Shown: one piece after another, positions 28,219 to 38,225 of the stretch | Numbering within the stretch: position 1 is the stretch's first letter | Layout: every line of letters begins with the position of its first letter | Assembly: GCF_021440085.1 (NCBI RefSeq) | Contig: NZ_JAKCPW010000012.1 | Location: 62,001-126,000, forward strand | Direction: 5' to 3' | Length of the DNA: 64,000 nucleotides | Source of the DNA: Dyadobacter sp. CY261 | Lineage (GTDB): Bacteria > Bacteroidota > Bacteroidia > Cytophagales > Spirosomataceae | The notes under the pieces: model-generated | Told to the model about the DNA's origin: nothing | Database searches by the model: none | What the model saw: only the letters and a program-made list of their open reading frames with translations | Program-made: the position numbers and the translations under genes

Positions 28219-30708
28219 ATGAATTTTTCGATGAATAGCAATCGTGTGCGGGCACTGGTAGCCGGTTCCCTACTGTGTCTCTCTCAGGCGGGAATGGCTC
28301 AAACCCCAAAACAACCAGCGTACAGTGGTATTTACCCACATTTGGCCATGTACAACAATGAAGGCGAATGCGGTACCGGTGCGGTCGTGCCCTGGGCCGG
28401 AAAGCTCTGGGCGGTAACTTATGGCCCGCATTTGCCTTTTGGGTCGTCGGACAAGCTGTACGAGATCAGTCCCGATTTGAAACAGACCGTTCGACCGGAG
28501 AGCATCGGCGGTACGCCTGCCAACCGGATGATCCACCGCGAAAGCAACCAGCTCTTTATAGGCCCGTACGCGGTGGATAGCAAAGGAAATGTGGGCACGA
28601 TTCCTTATAAGGCAATGCCCGGTCGCCACACCGGAAACGCACGTCATTTGACCGATCCGAAAGGAAAGATCCTCTACGGAACTATGGAGGAAGGTTTTTA
28701 TGAAGTGGATGTAAAAACGCTTGCTCCGACGATGCTCTACGAGGACGGGAATATCGAAAAAGGTAGCGAAGCCAGTAAAGCGACCTATCAAACGAAAGGC
28801 CTCTTGCCAGGCACGCACGGAAAAGGCTTCTACTCCGGGCAGGGCGTGGCGGTGTATTCCAATAATGGCGAGCCGGGCGCGAAGGCTGAAAAGCAGTTTG
28901 ATATCGAGTCGGGATCCCTGTCGGAATGGGATGGCAAGAACTGGAAGGTGATCCGCCGTAACCAGTTTGTGGAAGTGAGCGGCCCCGGCGGTATTTATGG
29001 CAATGCCAATCCGGAAACCGACCCGATCTGGGCGACGGGCTGGGACCATAAATCGGTGCTGGTCGGCACGCGTGATCATGGCCAATGGAGCTTTTACCGT
29101 CTGCCAAAAGCCAGCCACGCCTACGACGGCGCGCATGGTTGGAATACCGAATGGCCGCGTATCCGGGACGTAGGCACGCCACAACAACCAGATTACCTTA
29201 TGACCATGCACGGCATGTTCTGGCAATTTCCCGGACAATTTAATTCCAAAAACAGTGCCGGAATTCGGCCACGATCGGCCTATTTGAAAGTGATCGGCGA
29301 TTTTGCCCGTTGGAATGAACAGCTTGTTTTCGGCTGTGACGATTCGGCGCAGCGGGAATTTTTAAATAAACGAAAAGCAAAGGGTGGGATAGAGGGCCCC
29401 GGCCAGTCCAACTCGAACCTTTGGTTTACACCCCTTAACCTACCCGATCGGCTCGGACCAAATTCAGCGGAGGGCTCGGTATGGTTGGATGAGGCCATTA
29501 AAGCCGAAGAAATATCGGAACCATTCCTTTTTACAGGTTGGGCGCACCGTTCGGTTTGGATCCGGAATGATGGCGATCAGGAAACCGCGTTTGTTTTGGA
29601 AGTGGATAAAAAAGGAAATGGTGCATGGTCTGCATTAAAAACAGTGAAAGTTGCCGGGAAAACGTCGTCCAGCATTGTCTTTGCTGCAACAGACGCCGGT
29701 GAATGGATCAGGGTCAGGCCGGATAAAGCAACCCGCGCGACGGTTCATTTTACCTATACTTCCGACGATAAGAGGGCTAATACGGCCAATGCGATATTCA
29801 AAGGATTAACGAGCTCTAATTCGAAAATCAGTCACGGTGGGTTGTTGTACGGCCTGGGTGAAAACCGGCGGGTGCTGGGTGTCGCTGCCATGGATTTTAA
29901 TGCGAACGGGTCAAGCGATGCCGGTTATTATGAGCTGGATGCGAATATGAAATTGGTACGCCAGCAGGATACTAAAACGCATGCATTTATCAAAGCCAGA
30001 TTTGCGGTTCCCAAGCAAGTCGTAACGGTTGACGCGTCCTCTGTTCTGGTAATAGACGACAAAGGCCGCCGCTGGCGCTTACCGCTTGGTAATGAGGCTT
30101 TCACCGAATTGACGAACCAGGCCGCCCTGCGCATCTGCCGCGAAGTGGCCACCGAACGCGATCTCTTCAATTGCCACGGCACATTTTACGAGCTGCCTGC
30201 CGAGAATGCCGATGGCTATGCTAAAATCCGCCCGGTATCGTCCCATAACCTGCGCATTCACGACTACGCCTCGTACCGTGGCCTGCTCGTTATGACGGGC
30301 ATCGATGCGGCCGCGATGCGCAATAGTGAGCATATCATCGTTTCCAACGATAAAAAGGCCGCCATCTGGGCCGGGGCAATCGATGACCTATGGAAATTGG
30401 GTAAACCCTTGGGGCACGGAGGACCATGGAAGGATACGAAGGTCAATGCCGGTGAAAGTTCGGATCCATATTTAATCGGTTTTTATGACAAAAAAAGCTT
30501 GAAACTCTCGCATGACGCGAAGGAGGCGGTGACTTTCACGCTGGAAGCCGATCCGGTTGGGAATGGGCCCTGGATGACTTATAAGACGTTCACTGTCAAA
30601 CCGGGCATGGAGTTGGCTTTCGACTTTCCGGCGGGCTTCGATGCGCGCTGGATACGCTTCCGGGCGGATCGGGCCTGTGCAGCGTCTGCGGAGCTGACAT
30701 ATCGTTGA
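28219..30708 (+). CDS. exported protein of unknown function in SusCD operon, with internal duplication
   Basis: Starts at 28219 or 28231 both fit; the frame also extends to 28204. The 829-residue product has a Sec signal (cleaved near GMAQ). The N-terminal 400 residues look like a beta-propeller (repeated W/G-rich strands, HGMFWQFPGQF). Residues about 429-513 and 744-829 are similar to each other (each has a GNG.W....TV core, a W.R.R....A cluster and an ending in .TY) and are probably two beta-sandwich modules. The position directly after SusD suggests a role in binding or breaking down the imported ligand. No catalytic motif was recognised. Confidence 0.7.
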   Translation: MNFSMNSNRVRALVAGSLLCLSQAGMAQTPKQPAYSGIYPHLAMYNNEGECGTGAVVPWAGKLWAVTYGPHLPFGSSDKLYEISPDLKQTVRPESIGGTPANRMIHRESNQLFIGPYAVDSKGNVGTIPYKAMPGRHTGNARHLTDPKGKILYGTMEEGFYEVDVKTLAPTMLYEDGNIEKGSEASKATYQTKGLLPGTHGKGFYSGQGVAVYSNNGEPGAKAEKQFDIESGSLSEWDGKNWKVIRRNQFVEVSGPGGIYGNANPETDPIWATGWDHKSVLVGTRDHGQWSFYRLPKASHAYDGAHGWNTEWPRIRDVGTPQQPDYLMTMHGMFWQFPGQFNSKNSAGIRPRSAYLKVIGDFARWNEQLVFGCDDSAQREFLNKRKAKGGIEGPGQSNSNLWFTPLNLPDRLGPNSAEGSVWLDEAIKAEEISEPFLFTGWAHRSVWIRNDGDQETAFVLEVDKKGNGAWSALKTVKVAGKTSSSIVFAATDAGEWIRVRPDKATRATVHFTYTSDDKRANTANAIFKGLTSSNSKISHGGLLYGLGENRRVLGVAAMDFNANGSSDAGYYELDANMKLVRQQDTKTHAFIKARFAVPKQVVTVDASSVLVIDDKGRRWRLPLGNEAFTELTNQAALRICREVATERDLFNCHGTFYELPAENADGYAKIRPVSSHNLRIHDYASYRGLLVMTGIDAAAMRNSEHIIVSNDKKAAIWAGAIDDLWKLGKPLGHGGPWKDTKVNAGESSDPYLIGFYDKKSLKLSHDAKEAVTFTLEADPVGNGPWMTYKTFTVKPGMELAFDFPAGFDARWIRFRADRACAASAELTYR

Positions 30709-30726
30709 CCTCGGGCTGAGTTAGGG

Positions 30727-30770
30727 CGTCGACCCCAAGGCTTCTTAGGCCGTGGGGCGACGTTATTTTA
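30727..30770 (+). terminator. terminator after the SusCD locus
   Basis: CGTCGACCCCAAGGC pairs with GGCCGTGGGGCGACG with small bulges, giving a long GC-rich stem. TTATTTTA follows. It closes the SusCD transcript. Confidence 0.75.
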
Positions 30771-30911
30771 CGAGGTATGATTGATTCTTGTTATTGAGCC
30801 GGTTATCATTCGTCGCGCTACTGTCAAATTGTGACATAGGTCACGCACCGGCTTTCGTTTTCCATGCTTAATTTGCGCAGCGGGTTTTACTTCCGGCCCG
30901 CCGCATCGTTT

Positions 30912-31985
30912 ATGTGGAATCAAACCAATGTTTCCCGCACGCTGGGAATCGATTATCCGATATTGCAAGGACCTTTTGGTGGAAATTTGTCTTCCGTTAA
31001 ACTCGTTTCGACAGTTTCCAACCTCGGTGGAATGGGTGGCTACGGCGCATACATGCTCACACCCGAAGACATTATCTCGCTTGATAAAGAACTCAAACAA
31101 GCCACTAACAAACCCTACAACATTAATCTCTGGATCTCCGACAGCGATTTTGCTGCCGGGGAGATTTCAGATGAGGCATTTGAAAAAGCCTCGGCTTTGG
31201 TTAAACCGTTTTTTGACGAACTCGGCGCGCCGCTGCCAGCCAAACCCAAAGCTTATCCATCCCGCTTTGAAAACCAGGTCGAAGCATTGCTGACGGCTAA
31301 GCCGCCGGTGTTCAGCTTCATTTTTGGCGTACCTTCTGAAACCATCCTGGAAGATTTTCGTAAAAAGGGTATTAAACTCATCGGCAACGCCACCACGCTC
31401 GATGAAGCACTCGCATTGGAAAATGCAGGCGTCGATGTCATCATTGCTTCCGGTTTTGAAGCCGGCGGGCACCGGCCGTCGTTTCTGGATTCCGCCGAGG
31501 CGTCGTTGACGGGCACATTTGTGCTGGTGCAACAGATCCGCGACAAAGTAAAGACACCGGTAGTTGCCGCAGGCGGTATTGCCGATGCGCGTGGTGTGGC
31601 GGCCGCATTCACACTCGGGGCAGAGGGTGTGCAAATTGGAACGGCATTCCTCGCGACCGAAGAATCGGGTGCTACCGAATATCATCGCAACATGCTACAT
31701 TCGGACGCGGCGCGTTACACGACTTTGACGAGGGTATCGACTGGCCGTTTAGGCAGGGGAATCCGAAGCCGGTACACCGAGACACTCGCCGGCCATAATG
31801 ATGAATTGTTGCCGTTTCCATTGCAAAATCAATTTATCGTCCCGCTTCGTAAAGCGGCTACCGAAGCGAAGCAATGGGACCTGATCATGTTCTGGAGCGG
31901 GCAGATCGCGCCGGTACTCAAACATACCAGCGCGAAACGGCTATTTGAATCGATTGTTGAGGAAGTGCCCGGGTATTTGAAATGA
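30912..31985 (+). CDS. nitronate monooxygenase (NPD/2-nitropropane dioxygenase family)
   Basis: The ATG at 30912 (MWNQTNVSRTLGIDYPILQGPFGG) is the family-like start; an upstream ATG adds 16 unlikely residues. The 357-residue TIM-barrel flavoprotein shows the FMN-binding pattern: a QGPFGG start, a VIASGFEAGGHRP loop (about 177-189) with the conserved His, PVVAAGGIADARGVAAAFTLGAEGVQIGTAFLAT near 219-252, and a C-terminal segment. It oxidises nitronates such as 3-nitropropionate anion using FMN and oxygen. It is cytoplasmic and stands alone. Confidence 0.88.
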   Translation: MWNQTNVSRTLGIDYPILQGPFGGNLSSVKLVSTVSNLGGMGGYGAYMLTPEDIISLDKELKQATNKPYNINLWISDSDFAAGEISDEAFEKASALVKPFFDELGAPLPAKPKAYPSRFENQVEALLTAKPPVFSFIFGVPSETILEDFRKKGIKLIGNATTLDEALALENAGVDVIIASGFEAGGHRPSFLDSAEASLTGTFVLVQQIRDKVKTPVVAAGGIADARGVAAAFTLGAEGVQIGTAFLATEESGATEYHRNMLHSDAARYTTLTRVSTGRLGRGIRSRYTETLAGHNDELLPFPLQNQFIVPLRKAATEAKQWDLIMFWSGQIAPVLKHTSAKRLFESIVEEVPGYLK

Positions 31986-32008
31986 TTATTTAAATACCCG
32001 GCCTGTGT

Positions 32009-32659
32009 CTATTCGCTCCAAGGTGAATGTAAAATGCATTCGCAAAAGTTTTTGCGCTCAAAATTGGGGATCATATAGGCACATACGTCGGCTTTAATAT
32101 TGCCAAAAGTGGTGTCGGTTTTGTGCGCAAAGCCGGAAAAGAATGTGGGTATGATCCTGTTTTTGAAATCGTTGCGTGGAAATGCGGTGACGATCGCCTC
32201 GCGGTCGTTTGCAGTAAGGTGTTCATAACCTTCACCCATCACGTCGAGCCCAACACCCGAATAGAGGAGTGCGACCTCGGGTTCTTTGTATTCGGCCACG
32301 CCGATGGTGGTGTGTAAAGCGATGGCGTCCCAAACCAGCTGCATCGATTCCTTGGGAAGTCCGTTGCTTTTCAGGAAATCACGGGCCGCATTCGCTCCGT
32401 CCACTTCGAAACGCTTGTCGGGACTGCTGAAATGCGGCACGAGGCCGAGGTCGTGGAATACCGAGCTGATATACAGCAGTTCGGGATCGTAAGCGCGTTT
32501 TTCGCGATTTCCGTTCAGAGAGGCAAATAAGAACACGCGCAATGAGTGATTGTAAATGAACTCGGTGCCGTGTTCAAGGAGCAGGTCGGTGGCGTCGTTG
32601 GCCAGCTTGCTATCGGGAATGCGGATTCCCGCGATGGTTTGCAATGCGTTGACAGACAT
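32009..32659 (-). CDS. HD-domain phosphohydrolase/cyanamide-hydratase-like protein
   Basis: This 216-residue protein carries an HD metal site: H38 (NHSLRVF), the H-D pair in VFHDLGL (about 69-70), a later His in ALHTTIG and further acidic residues. Size and motif spacing resemble the cyanamide hydratase (DUF6796/HDOD-like) branch rather than nucleotide phosphohydrolases. It is cytoplasmic. It lies downstream of and in the same direction as an AraC gene, with a 69-base gap. The substrate is unknown. Confidence 0.78.
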   Translation of the reverse strand: MSVNALQTIAGIRIPDSKLANDATDLLLEHGTEFIYNHSLRVFLFASLNGNREKRAYDPELLYISSVFHDLGLVPHFSSPDKRFEVDGANAARDFLKSNGLPKESMQLVWDAIALHTTIGVAEYKEPEVALLYSGVGLDVMGEGYEHLTANDREAIVTAFPRNDFKNRIIPTFFSGFAHKTDTTFGNIKADVCAYMIPNFERKNFCECILHSPWSE

Positions 32660-32728
32660 AATTTTGTGTTTTTTGTTTTTACAAAATTAGGTCTGTGCGC
32701 CGCGCCAGGGAATGTCAGATTCTGCGGA

Positions 32729-33574
32729 TCACCTGCCAAAATTGACGAAGCGCGTTCGGTAATCCTGAGGCGATATCATCGCGTTCTTCTTAAAAAAATG
32801 GCTGAACTGCTCGGGCGTGCTGAAATGCAGCTGGTAAGCGATTTCCTTTACCGGCTGGGACGAAAACTGCAACGAACGCTTCGCCTCCGCCACGATCTGC
32901 CCGTTGATGATTTCCTTCGCACCTTTACCCGCACAACGCCTGCAAATATCCGAAAGCCTGCGTGCCGGAATGTTCAATGCATCGGCATATTCGGCTACCT
33001 CGTGCATCTCGCGGTATTTGCGGCTCACGAGCTCGATGAAGTTGCGGTAAAGTTTTTTTTCATGGTTATCAAAGCCCGCACCTGCCTCCGCATTGATATT
33101 CGCAATCTTGATCATGATGATTTTCAGGTAGGCGGCCAGCGCATCCAGCTTGTTGACATAATCTTCGGCTCCAAATTCCCGGTTAAGCGATTCGAACAGG
33201 AAGTTTAGCTCTACAAATGCCAGCTCACTTACCGGTAATCGCTGATTTTCAGCAGCATTATTAAACAATACAGCCTTGCAATTACTAGCGCTATCGGGTG
33301 CCCTTTCCCAGAAACAATCCCCGAAACTCAGCTCATAACCCGTTAACAGACTACGCTCCGGCAAACGACAAAGTTGCCCTTTTGAAAGCAGAAACAGGCT
33401 TTTTCCTGAAAGGTCAAACCGCACATCATCGATTTCAATCTCCCCCGCAGCTTCCTGCAAGAAAACAATCCGGTGATACCCAAGCCGCTCGGGCACAGGC
33501 GATTCTTTCTCAGTGCATTCAAGGTGTGTAATGCGGAAAGAGTCTTTAATATCTTTTTCAAAAACAAGGTCCAT
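32729..33574 (-). CDS. AraC-family transcriptional regulator
   Basis: The ATG at 33574 (MDLVFEKD) is preferred to a longer frame whose first residues are hydrophobic and unlike the family. The 281-residue protein has an N-terminal cupin-like domain (about 25-120) and a C-terminal double HTH (about 185-280), with the second recognition unit VKEIAYQLHFSTPEQFSHFFKKNAMISPQDYR. It is probably cotranscribed with, or controls, the HD-domain gene downstream. Confidence 0.85.
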   Translation of the reverse strand: MDLVFEKDIKDSFRITHLECTEKESPVPERLGYHRIVFLQEAAGEIEIDDVRFDLSGKSLFLLSKGQLCRLPERSLLTGYELSFGDCFWERAPDSASNCKAVLFNNAAENQRLPVSELAFVELNFLFESLNREFGAEDYVNKLDALAAYLKIIMIKIANINAEAGAGFDNHEKKLYRNFIELVSRKYREMHEVAEYADALNIPARRLSDICRRCAGKGAKEIINGQIVAEAKRSLQFSSQPVKEIAYQLHFSTPEQFSHFFKKNAMISPQDYRTRFVNFGR

Positions 33575-33654
33575 GTTGATACAAATCCGGGTTGAAGGAA
33601 GAATTACAATGCCGATACAAAAGTTCAAAACTTCTTGAAGCGCCGGTGCAAATC

Positions 33655-33755
33655 TCGTGACTTATACCCACTATTCGCAGGCCTCCGGCCGGTGAGCACC
33701 GCAGTGTCGCCTTGCCGTGCCGACCGTCCGCAGGCCTGCAAAAAGTTAGTCACGA
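33655..33755. repeat. imperfect inverted repeat of about 100 bases
   Basis: TCGTGACT (33655-33662) matches AGTCACGA (33748-33755), and GCAGGCC (33677-33683) matches GGCCTGC (33733-33739). The centre is GC-rich. It lies between an AraC gene start and the stop of the permease-peptidase gene. It could be a REP-like element, a small mobile remnant or a transcribed hairpin. No terminal duplication was seen. Confidence 0.45.
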
Positions 33756-33801
33756 AGGTGGACCTTCGCGCCATTTTTCCCTTCTTCCTCCATTCCTTCC
33801 T

Positions 33802-36800
33802 TCAATCATCCAACATAAAAGCCATCGGATCAAGCACCACCGCTACGGGGCGTTTGGATGTAATGATGCTGATCGTCGTCGAGGACCTCGAAAACTGATG
33901 TTTTTGCAAATAAACGGGTTCGGGCAACCTCTTTCCTGCTACTATTTCCCGGTCGAAGATAGCAATCTCGACTTCGTCGTTCGGCTGCATTGGAACAGGT
34001 TTTCCAGTAGTTTCATCTGTTTTGTGAATGTTGACCTGCAATATCAATTGATACTTTTTATTGGGTAATGCCTTGTTTGACAGTATTTTAAAATCATTAT
34101 CATAAATAATCACCTTTTTGAAGAGCTCGTCAATAAGCCGGACCTGGGCTGGCGTAGCGTCCGTTTTCAATGTCTCAACCAGATCCGTTGGACGGGGCTT
34201 GCTTCGCGGATAGCCGTGTTGCGCGATCAGTTGCTGCAATGCCTTTGTAATATGTTCTTCACCCAATGCTTCTTTCAAATGATATAAAGCCAGGCCGCCT
34301 TTCTGGTAGTGTACAAAAGGCTGCTCCTGAGCCATCCAAAGTGGCAATTCTATTTCACCATTTGCATTGCGCAATGCGAAGTAAAGCTGTTTATCTGCCA
34401 AATGGTAAGGACGCAGGTATGATTTTCCAAAACGCTTTTCGGTAACCATGGCTTCGGTATACTTGGCGAGCGACTCGGTAAGCAATGCATAGCCGGGCCC
34501 GGACGACGCGGACACACGGCCAGCCCACCATTGATGCGCGGTTTCATGCGCGGTCGTAGCGTAAGTAAAGTTAAAACGTGTGCTGTCGCTGAAATCGGTC
34601 GTGAAATTGATGCGTTCATGGCTGAAAATGACGCCGGGATAGGCCGTTGCCGAGCCCGGATAATGCGGGATTTCGGCCAGTGTGAGTTCACGGAGCGGAT
34701 ACGGGCTAAAATGCGTATTACCATAATCGAGCGCGTCTTTCATGGCCAGCATCATGGCTGGCACATTCGCCTCGTGGCCGGGATGATAGTAAATGCGGAA
34801 TGTGGTCCCTTGGTACTGGTCGGTCCGTAAAGCGTAGCGCGCCGAGCTCAGTGCAAACATGAACGGGATGGGTTGGGCGGATTTGTATTGAAAATACCTG
34901 CGCTTTCCAGCGAGCCATGTCTTGTGAAGCGTGCCGGTGGTGACTACCTGTTGATCGGAGTCTGTGGAGATAAGGTTTTGAAAATCAATGAAATGGTAGG
35001 TGCTATCGGAGGACGGAATACTGATCCGTTCTGGGAGGTTATATTTCTGTCGCTGCCGGGGATCCGTTATTTCATAGTTCGCCATGTAGCCCAAATGCGG
35101 GAGGTATTTTTCCAATTCGATATAAGTACCATTTTCGGCAACGGAATTCTCACTGTTGAAACTTTTGTAAGGCGGGCGCTCCACACGGATGGCGAACCGG
35201 ATGGTCATATCCGCACCTGGTGCAAGCGGCTTTTGCAAATGAAAGGGGTACTCATGAAAAACGTTGTCCGACCAGACCGGCTCAGCGTTCTCGGGTTGTA
35301 ACGTGGTCAGTTCCACATCCGGATCCACCCCAAACCAGAGCTGTCTAATTTCCTTGCCGGATTTATTTGTAACCCTGTAACTTCCTTTAACAGTATAATA
35401 GTGCCCGTCGGGGTAGAGGTCAGTTTGGATATTAATGGCAGTTATAACAGGTTGCGCCATGTTTTCGAGCCGCTTATATTTGCGTTCGTATTTTGCCTGC
35501 CATTCCGGGTCGGTCCCGCCGTTTCGATTATAGGCCGAATGCCCGGTTTGGGAGTGAATGTAAAAGCCGGTTCCTGCACATAACATTGATCCTGATAAAG
35601 CGATGGCAACGGCTGGTCTGCCCCAATTTCGGAGACTTTCACGCACGTGCGACGCCCAAGTGTCGTGCATACCATCTACCCACAAGCGCGCACCCATGAT
35701 TCCCAGCACCAGCGCGAACGACGCCCAATAAAGCATATAACCATCGAATGCCAGCCCATCATGACCAAAACCGTGCATATCTGAATATTGCAGCGGCGGC
35801 GTAACGGCAAAACGGACAAGGTAACTTTCCAGCCCCAGTTTCCGTCCGAACAGGAACAAGCCAATGACCACTCCGCTCAGGAACATGCCAAGGTATTTGT
35901 TTTGAAAAATGATTTGAATAAAAATGATCAGGACAGCGTAAAGCATGAGTGGCAATCCCGCATAATAGTAGAGCGAAAAATAGAGGTTCCACTGGAACTC
36001 CTTCACGCCCGCCAGGTACTGAAATGCAATGCCGGCAAGAATATGAACGGTCATGAGCATTAATATCCAGATGAGCAGGGCTGATGATTTGGCAATGGCA
36101 AATGTCGTTTTCGAAACCGGCGTAGCGAAAATGAGTGCGTGCATGCCAGTGTTCCGCTCGCGGTGGACCATCTCCGAGGCAAAGAAAATGAGTAACAGCA
36201 ACGCCGGACGCACGGTCAGCAATTGCTCCGCCAGCATTCCGCTTGTGGCATAGCTTCGAACGCCATAAGGGCCGGACGTCAGGTTTTCGGAGAGCTCGAC
36301 CGTTGTGAAAAATACCCATAATGCCAGTAACACCAGCGTCAGTACATGGCCTAGCAATGCTTTCGTTTCAAGGTGGAGGATTTTCGAAAAGGTTTGTATT
36401 TGATAATTAAATCCCGTTGTAAAAGTCTTGAAAGTACGATAAGCCGTTGTGATTGGGGGCTGTGGTGCGGCTGCTTTTGTTTTACTATTATTTTCTATCA
36501 AAACCCTAAACTGGAAGCGGCGATAGGCCAATGTGAGTAGCCCGAGAGACAGGCCTGTCCAAAACAAGCGATTGGACAGGAAAGCGGGGGTAAGCGGAAA
36601 GAGCTCCGTGTTCCGGCGCCACACCGGCCAATTGGCGGTTTCCCCAAAAAACGCGGTAAGTCCAAACGGATCCAGCAACACCGAAAGCCAGCCGGGCCCG
36701 CCTGGACTGTGCGTGGAACTCGCCATCACCGGCGAATTGCCTAAGATGGAGGCTGTGAAGTACAAAATGAAGAGCAAAACGCCCACCGCATACACATAGC

Positions 36801-37305
36801 GCACGTTGCGGGTAAGCAGGGCCGTCGTAAAAACTATGCTGCTGCAAAAAATAATGCTTGGCAGGGCAAAAATGGCAAACGGAAGTAGGTAATGCGATAT
36901 CCTGAATGGCGCGAGAAGTTTAGCACTCCCCAAAAGTGGCCCAAGTGCAATGCCTGCGGCTGCCATGAGCATCACAAAAGCAACCGCCCCCAGCAGCCCG
37001 CCCAGTCGTGCCATAAAATAGGGTAGGCGTCCGACGCTGGTTGTGAACACCAACGGTTCCATCTGATACTGCACGTCTCGAAGCACGACCGAAGCGCAGG
37101 CGAGCGTGGTAACAAAAAGCGAGAACAGCGAAAGCAGGCAGACGATAAAACCCGTTACATAGGGCGCATTAGGGGAAACATCGTCGCCTCCGAAGTTGCC
37201 AAAAGTCATAAGCATGCCAAGCCCGAAAAATGACGCTGCAGCCATGCGGAAGGTGATTTGTTTGAAATGGTACTCCACTTCGAAACGGAGCAGGGAGGTT
37301 AGCAT
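33802..37305 (-). CDS. ABC transporter permease fused to M1-family aminopeptidase
   Basis: This 1167-residue protein has two parts. Residues 1-about 600 contain about 12 hydrophobic segments in two sets, as in ABC-2-type permeases. Residues about 640-1167 form an M1 gluzincin peptidase with HETAHQWW (H920, E921, H924) and a downstream Glu in LLTESLAKY (E944). The fused arrangement is known in Bacteroidota and proteobacteria. The peptidase probably faces the periplasm. It overlaps the ATPase gene by 7 bases. A gliding-like or cell-envelope export function is plausible; the substrate is unknown. Confidence 0.88.
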   Translation of the reverse strand: MLTSLLRFEVEYHFKQITFRMAAASFFGLGMLMTFGNFGGDDVSPNAPYVTGFIVCLLSLFSLFVTTLACASVVLRDVQYQMEPLVFTTSVGRLPYFMARLGGLLGAVAFVMLMAAAGIALGPLLGSAKLLAPFRISHYLLPFAIFALPSIIFCSSIVFTTALLTRNVRYVYAVGVLLFILYFTASILGNSPVMASSTHSPGGPGWLSVLLDPFGLTAFFGETANWPVWRRNTELFPLTPAFLSNRLFWTGLSLGLLTLAYRRFQFRVLIENNSKTKAAAPQPPITTAYRTFKTFTTGFNYQIQTFSKILHLETKALLGHVLTLVLLALWVFFTTVELSENLTSGPYGVRSYATSGMLAEQLLTVRPALLLLIFFASEMVHRERNTGMHALIFATPVSKTTFAIAKSSALLIWILMLMTVHILAGIAFQYLAGVKEFQWNLYFSLYYYAGLPLMLYAVLIIFIQIIFQNKYLGMFLSGVVIGLFLFGRKLGLESYLVRFAVTPPLQYSDMHGFGHDGLAFDGYMLYWASFALVLGIMGARLWVDGMHDTWASHVRESLRNWGRPAVAIALSGSMLCAGTGFYIHSQTGHSAYNRNGGTDPEWQAKYERKYKRLENMAQPVITAINIQTDLYPDGHYYTVKGSYRVTNKSGKEIRQLWFGVDPDVELTTLQPENAEPVWSDNVFHEYPFHLQKPLAPGADMTIRFAIRVERPPYKSFNSENSVAENGTYIELEKYLPHLGYMANYEITDPRQRQKYNLPERISIPSSDSTYHFIDFQNLISTDSDQQVVTTGTLHKTWLAGKRRYFQYKSAQPIPFMFALSSARYALRTDQYQGTTFRIYYHPGHEANVPAMMLAMKDALDYGNTHFSPYPLRELTLAEIPHYPGSATAYPGVIFSHERINFTTDFSDSTRFNFTYATTAHETAHQWWAGRVSASSGPGYALLTESLAKYTEAMVTEKRFGKSYLRPYHLADKQLYFALRNANGEIELPLWMAQEQPFVHYQKGGLALYHLKEALGEEHITKALQQLIAQHGYPRSKPRPTDLVETLKTDATPAQVRLIDELFKKVIIYDNDFKILSNKALPNKKYQLILQVNIHKTDETTGKPVPMQPNDEVEIAIFDREIVAGKRLPEPVYLQKHQFSRSSTTISIITSKRPVAVVLDPMAFMLDD

Positions 37306-38195
37306 GGCAACACCTCCTTTCCCGGCTGATTGGCCAACGTCGCGAAGTATACGTCTTCCAGCCCCGGCTCCAATGCTTCAAAAGCTCCACCCGGGCGCTC
37401 CGCGGCCAGCACGTGCACCTGTGTAAGCCCGCCGACCCTGCGCGTAGAGATGACGGGGAGTAATGCACGCAAATCGGACAGTTCGTCGCGGCTAACGGCC
37501 TTGCGCCAGAGACGGCCTCTCAGTGAGCCGGTCAGTTCGTCAGGCTTTCCTTGCAATATCACACGCCCGCTGGCGAGCACCGCCATTTGTGGGCATAGGT
37601 CATGAATGTCTTCCACGATGTGCGTCGAGAGGATCACGACGATTTGCTCACCGATTTCACACAGCAGATCATGAAACCGGTTCCGTTCCGAGGGGTCGAG
37701 GCCAGCGGTGGGCTCGTCGACGATCACCAATTGCGGATTACCAAGCAGCGCTTGTGCAATGCCGAACCTTTGCCGCATCCCACCAGAGAAAGTGCTCACG
37801 GATTGTTTTCGATAGCTGTACAAGTTGGTTTGCTGCAATAAGGCAGCAATTTGTTCGCGTCGCTCCCACCTTTCTGTCAGTCCTTTCAGCACCGCCAGGT
37901 GGTCGAGGAGCGCTTCCGCTGAAACGCCGGGGTATACACCGAAATCCTGTGGCAGGTAGCCCAGTTTGTTTCTCAGCTCATCGGGGTGTTGCAGAATGTC
38001 CTGTCCGTCGAACGAAATAGCCCCGGCGTCGGGCCGGGCGAGCGTGGCCAGTATGCGCATAAAGGTTGATTTCCCAGCACCATTGGGTCCGAGCAGGCCA
38101 AACATGCCGTTAGGGATGTCGAGTGACACGCCGTCGAGCGCGCGGGTGCCGTTAGGGTAAGTCTTGGAGAGTCCGGTGATTTTCAATCGTTGCAT
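37299..38195 (-). CDS. ABC transporter ATP-binding protein
   Basis: The ATG at 38195 (MQRLKITGLSKTYPNG) gives 298 residues. Walker A is GPNGAGKST (36-44), with a Q-loop in LPQDFGVYP, signature FSGGMRQR, and Walker B VIVDEPTAGLD. It is the ATPase partner of the permease-aminopeptidase, and translation is probably coupled through the 7-base overlap. A perfect inverted repeat lies 11 bases before its start and may be its operator. The divergent LytS/LytTR pair is the obvious candidate regulator. Confidence 0.93.
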   Translation of the reverse strand: MQRLKITGLSKTYPNGTRALDGVSLDIPNGMFGLLGPNGAGKSTFMRILATLARPDAGAISFDGQDILQHPDELRNKLGYLPQDFGVYPGVSAEALLDHLAVLKGLTERWERREQIAALLQQTNLYSYRKQSVSTFSGGMRQRFGIAQALLGNPQLVIVDEPTAGLDPSERNRFHDLLCEIGEQIVVILSTHIVEDIHDLCPQMAVLASGRVILQGKPDELTGSLRGRLWRKAVSRDELSDLRALLPVISTRRVGGLTQVHVLAAERPGGAFEALEPGLEDVYFATLANQPGKEVLPC

Positions 38196-38205
38196 GACAT
38201 GGCTT

Positions 38206-38225
38206 TTTGAGATAACAGTCTCAAA
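38206..38225. promoter_or_regulatory. candidate operator between ABC exporter and LytS/LytTR genes
   Basis: TTTGAGA and TCTCAAA flank TAACAG as a perfect 7-base inverted repeat immediately upstream of the ABC ATPase start. It lies in the 198-base region shared with the divergent histidine kinase gene. Which protein binds is unknown; LytTR proteins usually bind direct repeats, so another regulator is also possible. Confidence 0.5.

Noticed and set aside
28270..29238. 322-residue antisense frame opposite the SusCD-linked protein
   Set aside because: No recognisable motif, and it lies entirely within a well-supported secreted protein.
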